NCBI RefSeq assembly: GCF_013403925.1
Contig: NZ_JABFDJ010000008.1
Location: 1-64,000 of the forward strand
Origin: Winogradskyella wichelsiae
Lineage (GTDB): Bacteria; Bacteroidota; Bacteroidia; Flavobacteriales; Flavobacteriaceae
DNA: 64,000 bases
Direction: 5' to 3'
The notes beneath the pieces were generated by a model, which was given only the letters and a program-made list of their open reading frames with translations, did not search any database and was not told the DNA's origin. The position numbers and the translations under genes are program-made. Of this stretch, positions 26,022 through 36,313 are shown piece after piece (within the stretch, counting starts at the first letter, position 1; every line of letters begins with the position of its first letter).

Positions 26022-26861
26022 ATGAAATTAATTTTTGACAGAGTTTCTAAAGAATGTAGTAAGGCAGTTACCAACGCTTATAGTACTTCTTTTTCTATGG
26101 CTACTAAAATGTTATCGGAAAGCATCAGACAAGATATATATAACATTTATGGCTTTGTACGTTTTGCTGATGAGATAGTCGACTCTTTTCATGATTATGA
26201 TAAAGAAAAGCTCTTTACTATGTTTGAAAACGATTTAGAAGCTGCCCTAGAAAATAGAATTAGCTTAAACCCTATTTTAAATTCCTTTCAAGAAACCTAT
26301 CATAACTACGGAATTGATAAACATTTTGTTGATGCGTTTATGAATAGTATGCGTTTAGATTTACATAAAAAGGACTATTTAACGGATGAAGAATATAAAA
26401 AATACATCTACGGTTCTGCAGATGTTGTTGGTCTAATGTGCCTTAAAGTTTTTGTAAAAGGAAACCATGCTCAATTTGATGAATTAAAGGATTCTGCAAT
26501 GAGCTTAGGGTCTGCTTTTCAGAAAGTGAATTTCTTGCGTGATTTAAAAGCTGACTTTGAAGATTTAAGTAGAACTTATTTTCCAAATACCGATTTAACG
26601 CAACTCGATGAAGCTTCTAAGAAAGCTATTATTAATGAAATTGAGGAAGATTTTGCTAAAGGATTAGAAGGTATAAAACACTTACCTTTAGAAGCTAAAT
26701 TTGGTGTATTTATGGCATACCGCTATTATAGTAAATTATTAGAGAAACTTAAAAAAACTCCTGCTTTACAAATAAAATCAACTAGAATTAGGGTTCCTAA
26801 TTATAGAAAAGTAGAATTACTCACTAGAAGCTATGTTAAATATCAGCTTAACTTACTTTAA
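26022..26861 (+). CDS. crtB: Phytoene synthase
   Basis: Condenses two geranylgeranyl diphosphates to phytoene. 279 residues with the two Asp-rich motifs that bind the diphosphates through Mg2+: DEIVDSFHD (about 49-57) and NFLRDLKADFEDL (about 169-181), and the YSTSFSMATKML start typical of trans-isoprenyl synthases of the squalene/phytoene family. It lies between crtI and crtZ. Confidence 0.95.
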   Translation: MKLIFDRVSKECSKAVTNAYSTSFSMATKMLSESIRQDIYNIYGFVRFADEIVDSFHDYDKEKLFTMFENDLEAALENRISLNPILNSFQETYHNYGIDKHFVDAFMNSMRLDLHKKDYLTDEEYKKYIYGSADVVGLMCLKVFVKGNHAQFDELKDSAMSLGSAFQKVNFLRDLKADFEDLSRTYFPNTDLTQLDEASKKAIINEIEEDFAKGLEGIKHLPLEAKFGVFMAYRYYSKLLEKLKKTPALQIKSTRIRVPNYRKVELLTRSYVKYQLNLL

Positions 26862-26879
26862 ATTTATTTAGACAGTATT

Positions 26880-27326
26880 ATGCAAACATTTTTTTGGATA
26901 CTTATCTTTTTCGGAACATTCTCTATCATGGAATTTAACGCATGGTTTACGCATAAATATGTTATGCATGGTTTTCTATGGAAGTTACATAAAGATCACC
27001 ATCAAAAAGATCACGACAGTTGGTTTGAACGTAATGATGCTTTCTTTATTTTCTATGCTATTGTTAGCATCACTTGTTTTTACCTTTGGAGTTACGAAGC
27101 TATATGGTACACACTTCCTATTGGTTTAGGCATATTAGTTTATGGAATGGCTTATTTTATTGTTCATGACATCTTTATTCATCAACGCTTTAAATTACTC
27201 AGAAATATTGACAATAAGTATGCAAGAGGTTTAAGACGTGCACATAAAATGCATCATAAGCACACAGGGAAGCATAAAGGTGAAAACTTCGGAATGCTCG
27301 TCGTTCCTTTTAAGTATTTTAAATAA
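26880..27326 (+). CDS. crtZ: Beta-carotene hydroxylase
   Basis: Di-iron membrane hydroxylase that adds 3-hydroxyls to the beta-ionone rings, making zeaxanthin. 148 residues, with the histidine clusters of the fatty acid hydroxylase superfamily: HKYVMHG, HKDHHQKDH, HDIFIHQRF and HKMHHKHTGKH, separated by hydrophobic helices. Last gene of the operon, 18 nt after crtB. It converges on the TlpA-like gene with a 9-nt gap and no clear terminator between. Confidence 0.95.
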   Translation: MQTFFWILIFFGTFSIMEFNAWFTHKYVMHGFLWKLHKDHHQKDHDSWFERNDAFFIFYAIVSITCFYLWSYEAIWYTLPIGLGILVYGMAYFIVHDIFIHQRFKLLRNIDNKYARGLRRAHKMHHKHTGKHKGENFGMLVVPFKYFK

Positions 27327-27335
27327 GTTTTTATT

Positions 27336-27905
27336 TTATTCCGAAAGTAAATCGTCTAGCTGTTTTCTAACCGCATTACTATTCCAGTTAACTGCACCAG
27401 ACTCATCTACGACGATTGCTCCACTTTTATCTATAATGAATGTTCTCGGTATAGAACTAGCCACGAGTGCTTCAGGCGGCTTAGAAATAGGTTGAAAAAC
27501 TTCAAAACTAAACTCTTTTTTAGTTTTAAACTTCTGTACAGTTTCAAATTCATCATTGGTTACAAATAGAAAAACAACTTCTGTATTATAGTCGTTATAT
27601 AATTCTTGAAGACTTGGCATTTCTGCAATACAAGGCGGACACCAAGTAGCCCAAAAATTAATGAGCACAACCTTTCCTTTTGTATCCTTCAAATTTAATC
27701 TTACATTATTCTCTGATACTAATTCCCAATTGACATCACTTACATTTACTCGTTCTCCTTTAGCTATAAGAGAAGACTGATTGATATAACTAAGTCCTTT
27801 ATGTAGCCATATTTGAATAGGCTCTCTAGTTTGAGGTATAAAAAACAGCAGAAGAATTACAATAAAAATAATATTAGAAATTCTACCTTTTTTCGATTTC
27901 GTCAT
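27336..27905 (-). CDS. TlpA-family thiol-disulfide oxidoreductase
   Basis: 189 residues: an N-terminal membrane anchor (about 9-25, IIFIVILLLFFIPQ) and a periplasmic thioredoxin domain with the CxxC site in WATWCPPCIAEMP. Members reduce disulfides, for example in cytochrome c maturation. The partner is not evident here. Confidence 0.9.
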   Translation of the reverse strand: MTKSKKGRISNIIFIVILLLFFIPQTREPIQIWLHKGLSYINQSSLIAKGERVNVSDVNWELVSENNVRLNLKDTKGKVVLINFWATWCPPCIAEMPSLQELYNDYNTEVVFLFVTNDEFETVQKFKTKKEFSFEVFQPISKPPEALVASSIPRTFIIDKSGAIVVDESGAVNWNSNAVRKQLDDLLSE

Positions 27906-28260
27906 AATTCATCGTTTATAAAAAAAATGAAGCACATTAATCTTTTACGATAATGTCCTTCAAATTTAATAACAAAAGTCTAGATAACTTAGACTTTAAT
28001 TTCTATGTTATAGTTACTTTAATGAATAAATTTACATATGGATAATTAAAGACATCATGAACGTCACTTAAAAATTTTGCTACATTATTTTGACCCATTA
28101 CGGTATGCGTAATTAGTTGATTAGTCACCATATATTACTATTACAGACTCCTCGTTTAGTCTATATATTTAAATATAAAGCTAGTACTTGATTTCTTTTT
28201 ATGATAAAAAAAAACTCCTGTTTCTCAGGAGTTTTTAATATTTAAAAAAGAGATTTAATT
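27906..28260. other. Intergenic stretch of 355 bp
   Basis: AT-rich, between the TlpA-like gene start and the acnA stop. Apart from the acnA terminator near its right end I see no gene or RNA structure. Confidence 0.6.
28206..28237 (-). terminator. Terminator after acnA
   Basis: AAAACTCCTG (28211-28220), loop TTTCT, CAGGAGTTTT (28226-28235), with A and T runs on both sides. It lies about 25 nt past the acnA stop on the minus strand. Confidence 0.85.
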
Positions 28261-30528
28261 TTATGCATTTTGCTTTTTTATTAAATTTAAAGCAGAACCT
28301 TCGTTATACCACTCAATTTGAGCTTGATTATAAGTGTGATTTAAAGCGATCAGATCTTTACTTCCGTCTGCGTGAACAACCTCTATATGTAATTGTTTGT
28401 CTTCTGCAAATTCATTTAAATCTGTAAAGTTAAACGTATCATCCTCTTGTATTAAATTGTAATTAGCTTCGTTATCAAACGTTAGACCTAACATTCCTTG
28501 TTTTTTCAAATTTGTTTCATGAATACGGGCAAATGATTTCACAATAACCGCTGCAACACCTAAGTGTCTTGGTTCCATAGCCGCATGCTCTCTAGAAGAA
28601 CCTTCACCATAATTATGATCACCAACAACTACGGTTTTTATTCCTGCTGCTTTATAAGCTCTTGCGGTATCTGGAACACCACCAAAATCACCTGTTAATT
28701 GATTTTTTACAAAATTAGTTTTCTTTCCAAATGCATTTACAGCACCAATTAAACAGTTATTAGAAATATTATCTAAATGCCCTCTAAATCGTAACCATGG
28801 TCCTGCCATAGAAATATGATCCGTTGTACATTTCCCAAAAGCTTTAATCAATAATTTAGCTCCAGTAATAGAACCACCTAATGGTGTAAAAGGCTCTAAT
28901 AATTGAATACGTTCTGAAGTTGGATCTACTGAAACTTCAACATGACTTCCATCTTCTACTGGTTTTAAATAACCATTCTCTTTAACTTCAAAACCTTTTG
29001 GTGGTAACTCCCATCCTGTTGGCTCTTCGAACATTACTTCTTCTCCATTCTCGTTTATTAATTTATCCGTTAATGGATTAAAATCTAAACGACCCGCAAT
29101 AGCAATTGCTGCTGTTAATTCTGGTGAAGCTACAAAAGCATGTGTATTTGGATTTCCGTCAGCACGTTTCGCAAAGTTTCTATTAAATGAATGCACAATA
29201 CTATTTTTTGGTGCATTTTTAGGGTCATTATATCTAGCCCATTGCCCAATACAAGGACCACAAGCATTGGTAAATATCTTAGCATCTAATTTTTCGAATA
29301 CTTGAAGAATACCATCTCTATCTGCCGTATAGCGTACCTGTTCAGAACCTGGATTAATTCCTAATTCTGATTTCATTTTCAAACCTTTATCTAAAGCTTG
29401 TTGTGCAATAGACGAGGCTCTCGATAAATCTTCATAAGATGAATTTGTACAAGACCCAATTAAACCCCATTCTACTTGAAGCGGCCATTCATTTGCCGTC
29501 GCTTTTTCTGTCATTGCACTACCAACTTCTGTTGATAAATCTGGAGTAAAAGGTCCATTTAATAATGGTCCTAATTCTGAAAGATTAATTTCAATAACTT
29601 GATCAAAATATTGTTCTGGATCAGCATATACTTCTGCATCACCCGTTAAGTATTCCCTAATTTTATTCGCTTCATCAGCTACATCTGCTCTATCAGTAGA
29701 ACGCAAATAACGCTCCATTGAATCATCGTAACCAAAAGTTGAAGTTGTTGCCCCAATCTCAGCTCCCATATTACAAATGGTACCTTTACCTGTACATGAC
29801 ATAGAAGTAGCGCCTGGTCCAAAATATTCTACAATAGCACCTGTCCCCCCTTTTACAGTAAGAATTTCAGCTACTTTTAAAATAACATCTTTTGGTGCTG
29901 TCCAACCTGAAAGTTTTCCGGTTAGCTTAACTCCTATAAGCTTTGGAAACTTAAGTTCCCAAGCCATTCCCGCCATAACATCTACTGCATCAGCACCACC
30001 TACACCAATGGCTACCATTCCTAATCCACCTGCATTTACGGTATGAGAATCGGTACCAATCATCATTCCACCAGGAAATGCATAATTTTCTAAAACTACT
30101 TGGTGAATAATACCTGCTCCGGGTTTCCAAAACCCAATACCATATTTATTTGAGACGGACTCTAAAAAGTTAAATACCTCACTACTTGATTGATTTGCAT
30201 GTTTTAAATCTGTAGCAGCACCATCCTTTGCTTGAATTAAGTGATCACAGTGCACCGTTGTTGGTACAGCTACTTTAGGTTTACCTGCTTGCATAAATTG
30301 TAACAAAGCCATTTGTGCAGTTGCATCTTGACAAGCTACACGGTCTGGAGCAAAATCTACATAATCCTTTCCTCGCGTAAAAGCCTTGTCGGTTTTACCC
30401 TCCCACAAATGTGAATAGAGTATTTTTTCTGAAAGCGTCAATGGTTTTCCAACAATTTCTCTAGCCGCATCAACATGTTCTGTCATGTTAGCATAGACCT
30501 TTTTAATCATATCAATATCAAATGCCAT
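28261..30528 (-). CDS. Aconitate hydratase (AcnA/mitochondrial type)
   Basis: Isomerises citrate to isocitrate in the TCA cycle with a 4Fe-4S cluster. 755 residues, as in mitochondrial-type aconitases. The three cluster cysteines are visible: C360 in [14 protein letters not shown], and C423 and C426 in ACGPCIGQW. The swivel domain holds [22 protein letters not shown]. It is separated from acnB by a terminator, so the two aconitases are separate units. Confidence 0.96.
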   Translation of the reverse strand: MAFDIDMIKKVYANMTEHVDAAREIVGKPLTLSEKILYSHLWEGKTDKAFTRGKDYVDFAPDRVACQDATAQMALLQFMQAGKPKVAVPTTVHCDHLIQAKDGAATDLKHANQSSSEVFNFLESVSNKYGIGFWKPGAGIIHQVVLENYAFPGGMMIGTDSHTVNAGGLGMVAIGVGGADAVDVMAGMAWELKFPKLIGVKLTGKLSGWTAPKDVILKVAEILTVKGGTGAIVEYFGPGATSMSCTGKGTICNMGAEIGATTSTFGYDDSMERYLRSTDRADVADEANKIREYLTGDAEVYADPEQYFDQVIEINLSELGPLLNGPFTPDLSTEVGSAMTEKATANEWPLQVEWGLIGSCTNSSYEDLSRASSIAQQALDKGLKMKSELGINPGSEQVRYTADRDGILQVFEKLDAKIFTNACGPCIGQWARYNDPKNAPKNSIVHSFNRNFAKRADGNPNTHAFVASPELTAAIAIAGRLDFNPLTDKLINENGEEVMFEEPTGWELPPKGFEVKENGYLKPVEDGSHVEVSVDPTSERIQLLEPFTPLGGSITGAKLLIKAFGKCTTDHISMAGPWLRFRGHLDNISNNCLIGAVNAFGKKTNFVKNQLTGDFGGVPDTARAYKAAGIKTVVVGDHNYGEGSSREHAAMEPRHLGVAAVIVKSFARIHETNLKKQGMLGLTFDNEANYNLIQEDDTFNFTDLNEFAEDKQLHIEVVHADGSKDLIALNHTYNQAQIEWYNEGSALNLIKKQNA

Positions 30529-30685
30529 AGTATATCAGTTTTTAATTAATTTTACTAATATACAAAATGAAATATGACTTTAAAAGCGTTCATAACATAT
30601 AAAAATGATAGTGGAATAAGTGTTCTCTATACTACAATTAATACATATTGAAAATACTTTTTTAAAACAAAGAAAAATTAAGACA

Positions 30686-30718
30686 AAAAAAAAGCCTGAA
30701 TCTTGGATTCAGGCTTTT
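30686..30718 (-). terminator. Terminator after acnB
   Basis: AAAAGCCTGAATC (30690-30702), loop TTG, GATTCAGGCTTTT (30706-30718). On the minus strand it lies 23 nt after the acnB stop and is followed by a long T run. Confidence 0.9.
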
Positions 30719-30741
30719 AATTATATAAAATAAAATTTTAA

Positions 30742-33516
30742 TTATCTCACTAACTGTTTTGTAGAAGGCTTGAACTTCGTTAAAACAATACCATCAACGG
30801 CTGCTTCATATTCAGCTAAAGTTGGTGTTCTTCCCAAAATAGTAGATAAAACTACAACTGGTGTCGATGATAATAAAGATTCCCCTTTTTTCTCACCAGA
30901 ATCTTTTACAACTCTTCCTTGGAATAAACGTGTCGATGTTGCCATAACCGTATCACCAGGTGCTGCTTTTTCTTGGTTACCCATACATAAATTACAACCT
31001 GGACGCTCTAAGTATAACATATTTTCATATCCTGTACGAGCCTCTCCTTTAGGCGCATTGTCATCGAACTCAAAACCTGAATATCTCACTAAAACTTCCC
31101 AATCTCCTTCTGCTTTTAACTCATCGACAATATTATATGTAGGAGGTGCAACTATTAAAGGTGCTTTAAACTCTACTTTTCCATATTGAGCTTCAACATT
31201 TTTCAACATTTGAGCTAATATTTTCATATCTCCTTTGTGCACCATACAAGATCCTACAAAACCTAAATCTACTTTTTTAGTTCCTCCGTAATAAGATAAT
31301 GGTCTAATGTTATCGTGTGTGTAACGTTTAGAGACATCTTCGTTATTTACATCTGGATCAGCAATCATTGGTTCAACAATTTGATCTAAATCAATAATAA
31401 CTTCTGCATGATATTTTGCGTTAGCATCTGGTCTTAAAGAAGGTTTCATACCCGTTTTAAGCTCTATAATTCTAGTTTCTGCTTTATTAACCAGACCTTG
31501 AAGTACTTGTTTAGCATTATCCATTCCTTTTTCAATCATGATTTGGATACGACCTTTCGCAATCTCTAAAGATTCAATTAAGGTATCATCCTCAGAAATA
31601 CAAATAGATGCTTTTGCTTTCATTTCTGCAGTCCAATCTGTAAACGTAAACGCTTCATCTGCAGTTAATGTTCCGATATGAACTTCAATTACACGGCCTT
31701 GAAATACGTTTTCGCCTCCAAACTGCTTTAACATTTGTTGCTGTGTTGCGTGAACCACATCACGGAAATCCATATAAGATTTCATTTGTCCTTTAAAGGT
31801 TACTTTAACTGATTCTGGTATTGGCATTGAAGCCTCACCTGTAGCCAATGCTAAGGCAACAGTACCTGAATCTGCTCCAAAAGCAACACCTTTAGACATA
31901 CGTGTATGAGAATCTCCACCAATAATGATGTCCCAATCACCTACCGTAATATCATTAAGTACTTTATGAATAACATCTGTCATTGGGAAATATTTCCCTT
32001 TAGGATCACGACCAGTAATTAAACCAAAGTCGTTCATAAAACTCATTAATCTTGGAATGTTTGCTTTAGACTTATCATCCCAAACTGAAGCTGTATGACA
32101 ACCCGATTGGTAAGCACCATCTACAATTGGAGAAATAACTGTCGCAGCCATCATCTCTAATTCTTGAGACGTCATTAAGCCTGTAGTATCTTGTGAACCT
32201 ACAATATTTACTTCTGCACGAACGTAAGAACCAGCATGTAAAGTTGCTCCTGAAGTTCCTACTGCATTTTTATTGAATATTTTTTCTACAGCTGTTAAGC
32301 CTTGTCCTTCAATAGTTATTTCTTTTGAAGTTGCATATACTTGAGGTGCCTCAACCCCTAAAGCTTTTGCAGCAAATGTTTGTAGTTTTTTACCGAAAAC
32401 AACAGCATAAGAACCACCTGCTTTCATAAATTCCATCTTCTGTGGTGTAAATGCTGCAGAAATATCTTTTAACTCTGTATCGCCGTTATATAATTTTTTC
32501 TCTTTTGTATTGATTGTAAGAATTGTACCTGTTGCTACAGAGTACGTTTCTTTTAATATAGGCTCACCATCTTTATCTCTTACTGTATTTCCCTCAGCAT
32601 CTTTTTGTTGCACCCAGTTTTTAAGATCCAAACCAATACCTCCTGTTACACCAACTGTTGTTAAAAAAATTGGGGCAATACCATTAGTACCAGCAATTAC
32701 TGGAGCAAAATTAATAAATGGTACATATTTACTAAAAGGAACACCTGTCCATAATGCTACATTATTTACACCAGACATTCTAGAAGACCCAACTCCCATG
32801 GTACCTTTTTCAGCGATTAGCATCACACGCTTATCAGGATGTTGCTCTTTTAAAGCTAACAATTCGTTTTGCATGTCTTTGTTATGCTCAAACATACATT
32901 GCCCATGTAACTCACGGTCTGATCTTGAATGTGCATCACCACCTGGAGATAATAAATCTGTAGAAATATCACCAACACCTGCGATGTAAGTTACGACTTC
33001 AATTTTTTCATCAATCTCTGGTAACTTAGTAAAGAATTCTGCTTCTGCATAACTCTTAATAATATCTGTTGCAATGGCGTTTCCTGCTTTAAAAGCATCT
33101 TCTAAACGGTCTGTATCTGCTTCATATAAGAATACTTGAGTTTTTAACACTTTAGCAGCTTCTTCTGCGATAATAGCATCATCACCTAAAGCTAAATCTA
33201 ATAATACTTTTACTGAAGGTCCACCCTTCATATGAGATAACTGTTCAAAAGCAAAAGTTGGAGTAATCTCTTTTACAACAGATTCACCTAAAATGATTTC
33301 CTTTAAAAACTTAGCTTTAACACTAGCAGCAGCTGTGGTTCCTGGTAAAACATTATAAATAAAGAAATCAAGAGAACCTTCTCTGTATTCATTATTTACG
33401 TCTTTAATTTGCTCAATAATTTGGCTAAGTAATTCAGCACCATCAATTGGTTGCGGATGAAGTCCTTGCAATTTGCGTTCTTCAATCTGCTTTAGGTAAT
33501 CTGTATAAATGTTCAT
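30742..33516 (-). CDS. acnB: Bifunctional aconitate hydratase 2/2-methylisocitrate dehydratase
   Basis: AcnB-type aconitase, 924 residues. The HEAT-like N-terminal domain (about 1-160) precedes the swivel domain, as in E. coli AcnB. Cluster cysteines lie in GFVGSCMVHKGDM and CNLCMGNQEKA. SGCHTASVWDDKSKANIP and IIGGDSHTRMSKGVAFGADSG are also characteristic. E. coli AcnB is the main TCA enzyme and also acts on methylcitrate intermediates. The presence of both types is usual in this family of bacteria. Confidence 0.96.
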   Translation of the reverse strand: MNIYTDYLKQIEERKLQGLHPQPIDGAELLSQIIEQIKDVNNEYREGSLDFFIYNVLPGTTAAASVKAKFLKEIILGESVVKEITPTFAFEQLSHMKGGPSVKVLLDLALGDDAIIAEEAAKVLKTQVFLYEADTDRLEDAFKAGNAIATDIIKSYAEAEFFTKLPEIDEKIEVVTYIAGVGDISTDLLSPGGDAHSRSDRELHGQCMFEHNKDMQNELLALKEQHPDKRVMLIAEKGTMGVGSSRMSGVNNVALWTGVPFSKYVPFINFAPVIAGTNGIAPIFLTTVGVTGGIGLDLKNWVQQKDAEGNTVRDKDGEPILKETYSVATGTILTINTKEKKLYNGDTELKDISAAFTPQKMEFMKAGGSYAVVFGKKLQTFAAKALGVEAPQVYATSKEITIEGQGLTAVEKIFNKNAVGTSGATLHAGSYVRAEVNIVGSQDTTGLMTSQELEMMAATVISPIVDGAYQSGCHTASVWDDKSKANIPRLMSFMNDFGLITGRDPKGKYFPMTDVIHKVLNDITVGDWDIIIGGDSHTRMSKGVAFGADSGTVALALATGEASMPIPESVKVTFKGQMKSYMDFRDVVHATQQQMLKQFGGENVFQGRVIEVHIGTLTADEAFTFTDWTAEMKAKASICISEDDTLIESLEIAKGRIQIMIEKGMDNAKQVLQGLVNKAETRIIELKTGMKPSLRPDANAKYHAEVIIDLDQIVEPMIADPDVNNEDVSKRYTHDNIRPLSYYGGTKKVDLGFVGSCMVHKGDMKILAQMLKNVEAQYGKVEFKAPLIVAPPTYNIVDELKAEGDWEVLVRYSGFEFDDNAPKGEARTGYENMLYLERPGCNLCMGNQEKAAPGDTVMATSTRLFQGRVVKDSGEKKGESLLSSTPVVVLSTILGRTPTLAEYEAAVDGIVLTKFKPSTKQLVR

Positions 33517-33913
33517 ATTATATATTATAGAGTTCTTTAAAATATTTTTTTATTTTTTTATAAAACGACACAAATTTACACATTTTAAAAATATGTAACA
33601 TTATTGTGTATTATTTTAAGCAAACGTTATCGATAATTCATTTTACATTCAAAAATAAGCCTATAAAACTATATTACAATACATTAACAATAAAATCAAT
33701 GAATTGAACTATTTAGAATAAATATGAATTATAATTATGTCTAAAAAACCAATAAATATTATACAAATTAGTCTTAATTGCCTCTTAACAAACCCTACAG
33801 TAATCAGCGATAAAATAACAGAAATAGATATTAATTATACCTCTAAGAATTGAGCATATAAAATTAAGAAAAGATTAATATTACCTAATCTTTATAGGAA
33901 TGGTAGACCTATT
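33517..33913. other. Intergenic stretch of 397 bp
   Basis: AT-rich spacer between the acnB start and the moxR stop. It holds a minus-strand TAAATTTG promoter box (33578-33571), 54 nt before the acnB ATG, without a clear -33 element. No open frame or clear terminator is seen. Confidence 0.55.
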
Positions 33914-34867
33914 TTAAAATAAACTTTGAATAATTTTCTCATCAGAAACACCTTCAGCTTCTGCTTTATAATTTTTAATAATTCTATGCCTAAGAATACC
34001 TGTTGCAACTGCTTGTACATTTTCTATATCTGGAGAAAACTTACCTGTTGTTGCTGCATGAGTTTTAGCGGCTAAAATTAAATTTTGAGAGGCCCTAGGT
34101 CCGGCACCCCAATCTACAAACTCTTTTACAATAGCTGCAGCAGAACTTTCTTTCGGTCTTGTTTTTGCGACTAAAGAAACTGCGTATTCAATTACATTAT
34201 CTGCAACAGGAATACGACGAATTACATTTTGAAAATCTATGATTTCTTGTGCTGTAAATAATGAATTGACCGTTTTTTTAACATCCGTAGTTGTTGCTTT
34301 TACTACATCTACTTCTTCCTGAAACGATGGGTATTCTAAATTAATAGCAAACATAAAACGGTCTAATTGAGCTTCTGGTAAAGGATAAGTTCCCTCTTGC
34401 TCAATTGGGTTTTGTGTGGCTAAAACAAAATAAGGTAAATCTAATTTATATTGGTGACCTGCAACAGTTACCGAACGCTCTTGCATAGCTTCTAATAAAG
34501 CTGCTTGTGTTTTAGGAGGTGTTCTATTTATCTCATCTGCTAAAACAATATTGGAGAAGATTGGTCCTTTTATAAATTTAAATTGTCTGCTTTCATCTAA
34601 AATTTCGCTACCTAAAATATCACTAGGCATTAAATCTGGCGTAAACTGAATACGCTTAAAATTTAATCCTAAAGCTTGAGCGATTGTGTTAACCATTAAT
34701 GTTTTTGCTAAACCAGGCACACCTACTAAAAGTGAATGACCACCAGAGAAAATAGAAATTAAAATTTGATCAACAACTTCATCTTGACCAATTATAATTT
34801 TAGCAACCTCTTGTTTTAGCGCAGCATATTTTTTAACAAAATTTTCAATTAAGTTAACATCAGACAT
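33914..34867 (-). CDS. MoxR-family AAA+ ATPase
   Basis: 317 residues with Walker A GVPGLAKT (49-56), Walker B and sensor in VLADEINRTPPKTQAALLEAMQER, and the MoxR signature FVLATQNPIEQEGTYPLPEAQLDRFMF. MoxR ATPases act as chaperones for assembling complexes, often with von Willebrand proteins; none is in the window. It is the last gene of a minus-strand group after three peptidyl-prolyl isomerase-like genes, starting 6 nt after the SurA-like gene. Confidence 0.94.
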   Translation of the reverse strand: MSDVNLIENFVKKYAALKQEVAKIIIGQDEVVDQILISIFSGGHSLLVGVPGLAKTLMVNTIAQALGLNFKRIQFTPDLMPSDILGSEILDESRQFKFIKGPIFSNIVLADEINRTPPKTQAALLEAMQERSVTVAGHQYKLDLPYFVLATQNPIEQEGTYPLPEAQLDRFMFAINLEYPSFQEEVDVVKATTTDVKKTVNSLFTAQEIIDFQNVIRRIPVADNVIEYAVSLVAKTRPKESSAAAIVKEFVDWGAGPRASQNLILAAKTHAATTGKFSPDIENVQAVATGILRHRIIKNYKAEAEGVSDEKIIQSLF

Positions 34868-34873
34868 ATATTC

Positions 34874-36313
34874 TTATTTTTTTAGCCAGTTACTTTGAAA
34901 ATCACAATCTCTATACTCTCCATTAACTTTAATGTAGGTATCAACGATAGTTTCTTTCTGCCATTTAGCAATAGCTTGTACCTGCTTATCTTGTAGTGCT
35001 AGATTTTTAATTTTAATATAATCTTTCGCGAAATCTGCTTCATGATCATCAATACGGTCTGTAACAGTTAAAATCTTAAACTTGATTCTATTTACACGAT
35101 CTTCATCTTGAAGAACTTCACTAATCTCTCCATCTTTTAAGTCTTGAATTTGAGAATAAAGTTCTGGCTCCATTCTTGTTAATTCAAAATTAAAATCTTG
35201 AGTTGTAGGATTCACCAATTGTCCACCCTCATATTTAGTTTCTTTTTCGTCACTAAACTCTCTTGCAGCAGCAGTAAACGTTAATGAACCATCAACAATC
35301 TTAGTTCTTACTTCGTCAATTTGATCTTTAGCTTTCTGAATCGCTTCTTGAGTCAATTCTGGTCTTAATAAAATATGTCTAACATCATACTCTTGACCTC
35401 TAATTTTTTCTAACAACACAATATGGTAACCAAAATCTGTTTCAAATGGTTCAGAAATTTCGCCTTCTTGCATAGAGAAAACAACATCTCTAAATTCTTT
35501 AACCATTCTTGGTTGTTTTCTGTTCATGGTAGGTAATTTACCACCATCACTTTTAGATCCGTCTTCTGAATAAAATATCGCTTTCGTTACAAAACTAGAA
35601 CCATTATCTTCAATATCTTTTTTAAACTCTTTAAGTTTATCAATAGCTGCTTGCTTAGATTCTTCCGTTACTTCTGGGATAATTACAATTTGTGCCAATT
35701 TTAATTCAGTACCAAATGTAGGTCGTTCGTCTTTTGGAATATCATTAAAAAAGGTACGAACTTCTTCTGGTGTCACTTCAATATCACCTGTTATTTTAGC
35801 TTGCATTTCTTGAGCGAGATATCTGTTTTTATTTATCTCATTCATCTCTTCACGTAATGCTTCTTCTGAATCTTTTTTATAAAATTCTAACAACCCTTGC
35901 ATATCGCCTTTTGTTTGCGCTAAAATACCTTGAATTTGCTGTTCTGTATTTTGGCTAATGAATAATTCATTCACTAAAACACTATCTTGAATAGCTTGGT
36001 GTGCATAGAGCTTACTCTCTAGCAGGCTCCCAAAAAGTTTACATCGTGTTAATTCTTTTAAATCGGCTCCTTGTGCTTTTAATTGTGCAATCTCTCTGTC
36101 TAAGTCTGATTCTAAAATAATAAAATCTCCGACAACTGCAGCAACACCATCAGCCTTGATTCGTGTTTTATTTACAACACTATCTTTTGGCTGTTCTACA
36201 AGAGGGGTTTCATCATCAATAATTTCTTGAGCATTGATAATGTTAAATGAAATAAAGCAAACCAAAAAGGCTGCTTTAATTGTAAATTTGGTATTTATTG
36301 TTTTTAATAGCAT
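34874..36313 (-). CDS. SurA-like periplasmic peptidyl-prolyl isomerase
   Basis: Chaperone for outer membrane proteins. The ATG at 36313 gives 479 residues with a signal peptide ending near NIINAQ; an ATG 15 nt upstream is also possible. The SurA-type N-terminal chaperone domain spans about 50-190, followed by two parvulin domains around KLAQIVIIPEV...FSEDGSKSDGG and YDVRHILLRPEL...FSDEKETKYEGGQL. The start overlaps the end of the preceding lipoprotein gene, so the two are coupled. Confidence 0.92.
   Translation of the reverse strand: MLLKTINTKFTIKAAFLVCFISFNIINAQEIIDDETPLVEQPKDSVVNKTRIKADGVAAVVGDFIILESDLDREIAQLKAQGADLKELTRCKLFGSLLESKLYAHQAIQDSVLVNELFISQNTEQQIQGILAQTKGDMQGLLEFYKKDSEEALREEMNEINKNRYLAQEMQAKITGDIEVTPEEVRTFFNDIPKDERPTFGTELKLAQIVIIPEVTEESKQAAIDKLKEFKKDIEDNGSSFVTKAIFYSEDGSKSDGGKLPTMNRKQPRMVKEFRDVVFSMQEGEISEPFETDFGYHIVLLEKIRGQEYDVRHILLRPELTQEAIQKAKDQIDEVRTKIVDGSLTFTAAAREFSDEKETKYEGGQLVNPTTQDFNFELTRMEPELYSQIQDLKDGEISEVLQDEDRVNRIKFKILTVTDRIDDHEADFAKDYIKIKNLALQDKQVQAIAKWQKETIVDTYIKVNGEYRDCDFQSNWLKK

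Noticed and set aside
31000..33000. Long minus- and plus-strand frames opposite acnB.
   Set aside because: They are shadows of a well-conserved gene and show no family motifs.
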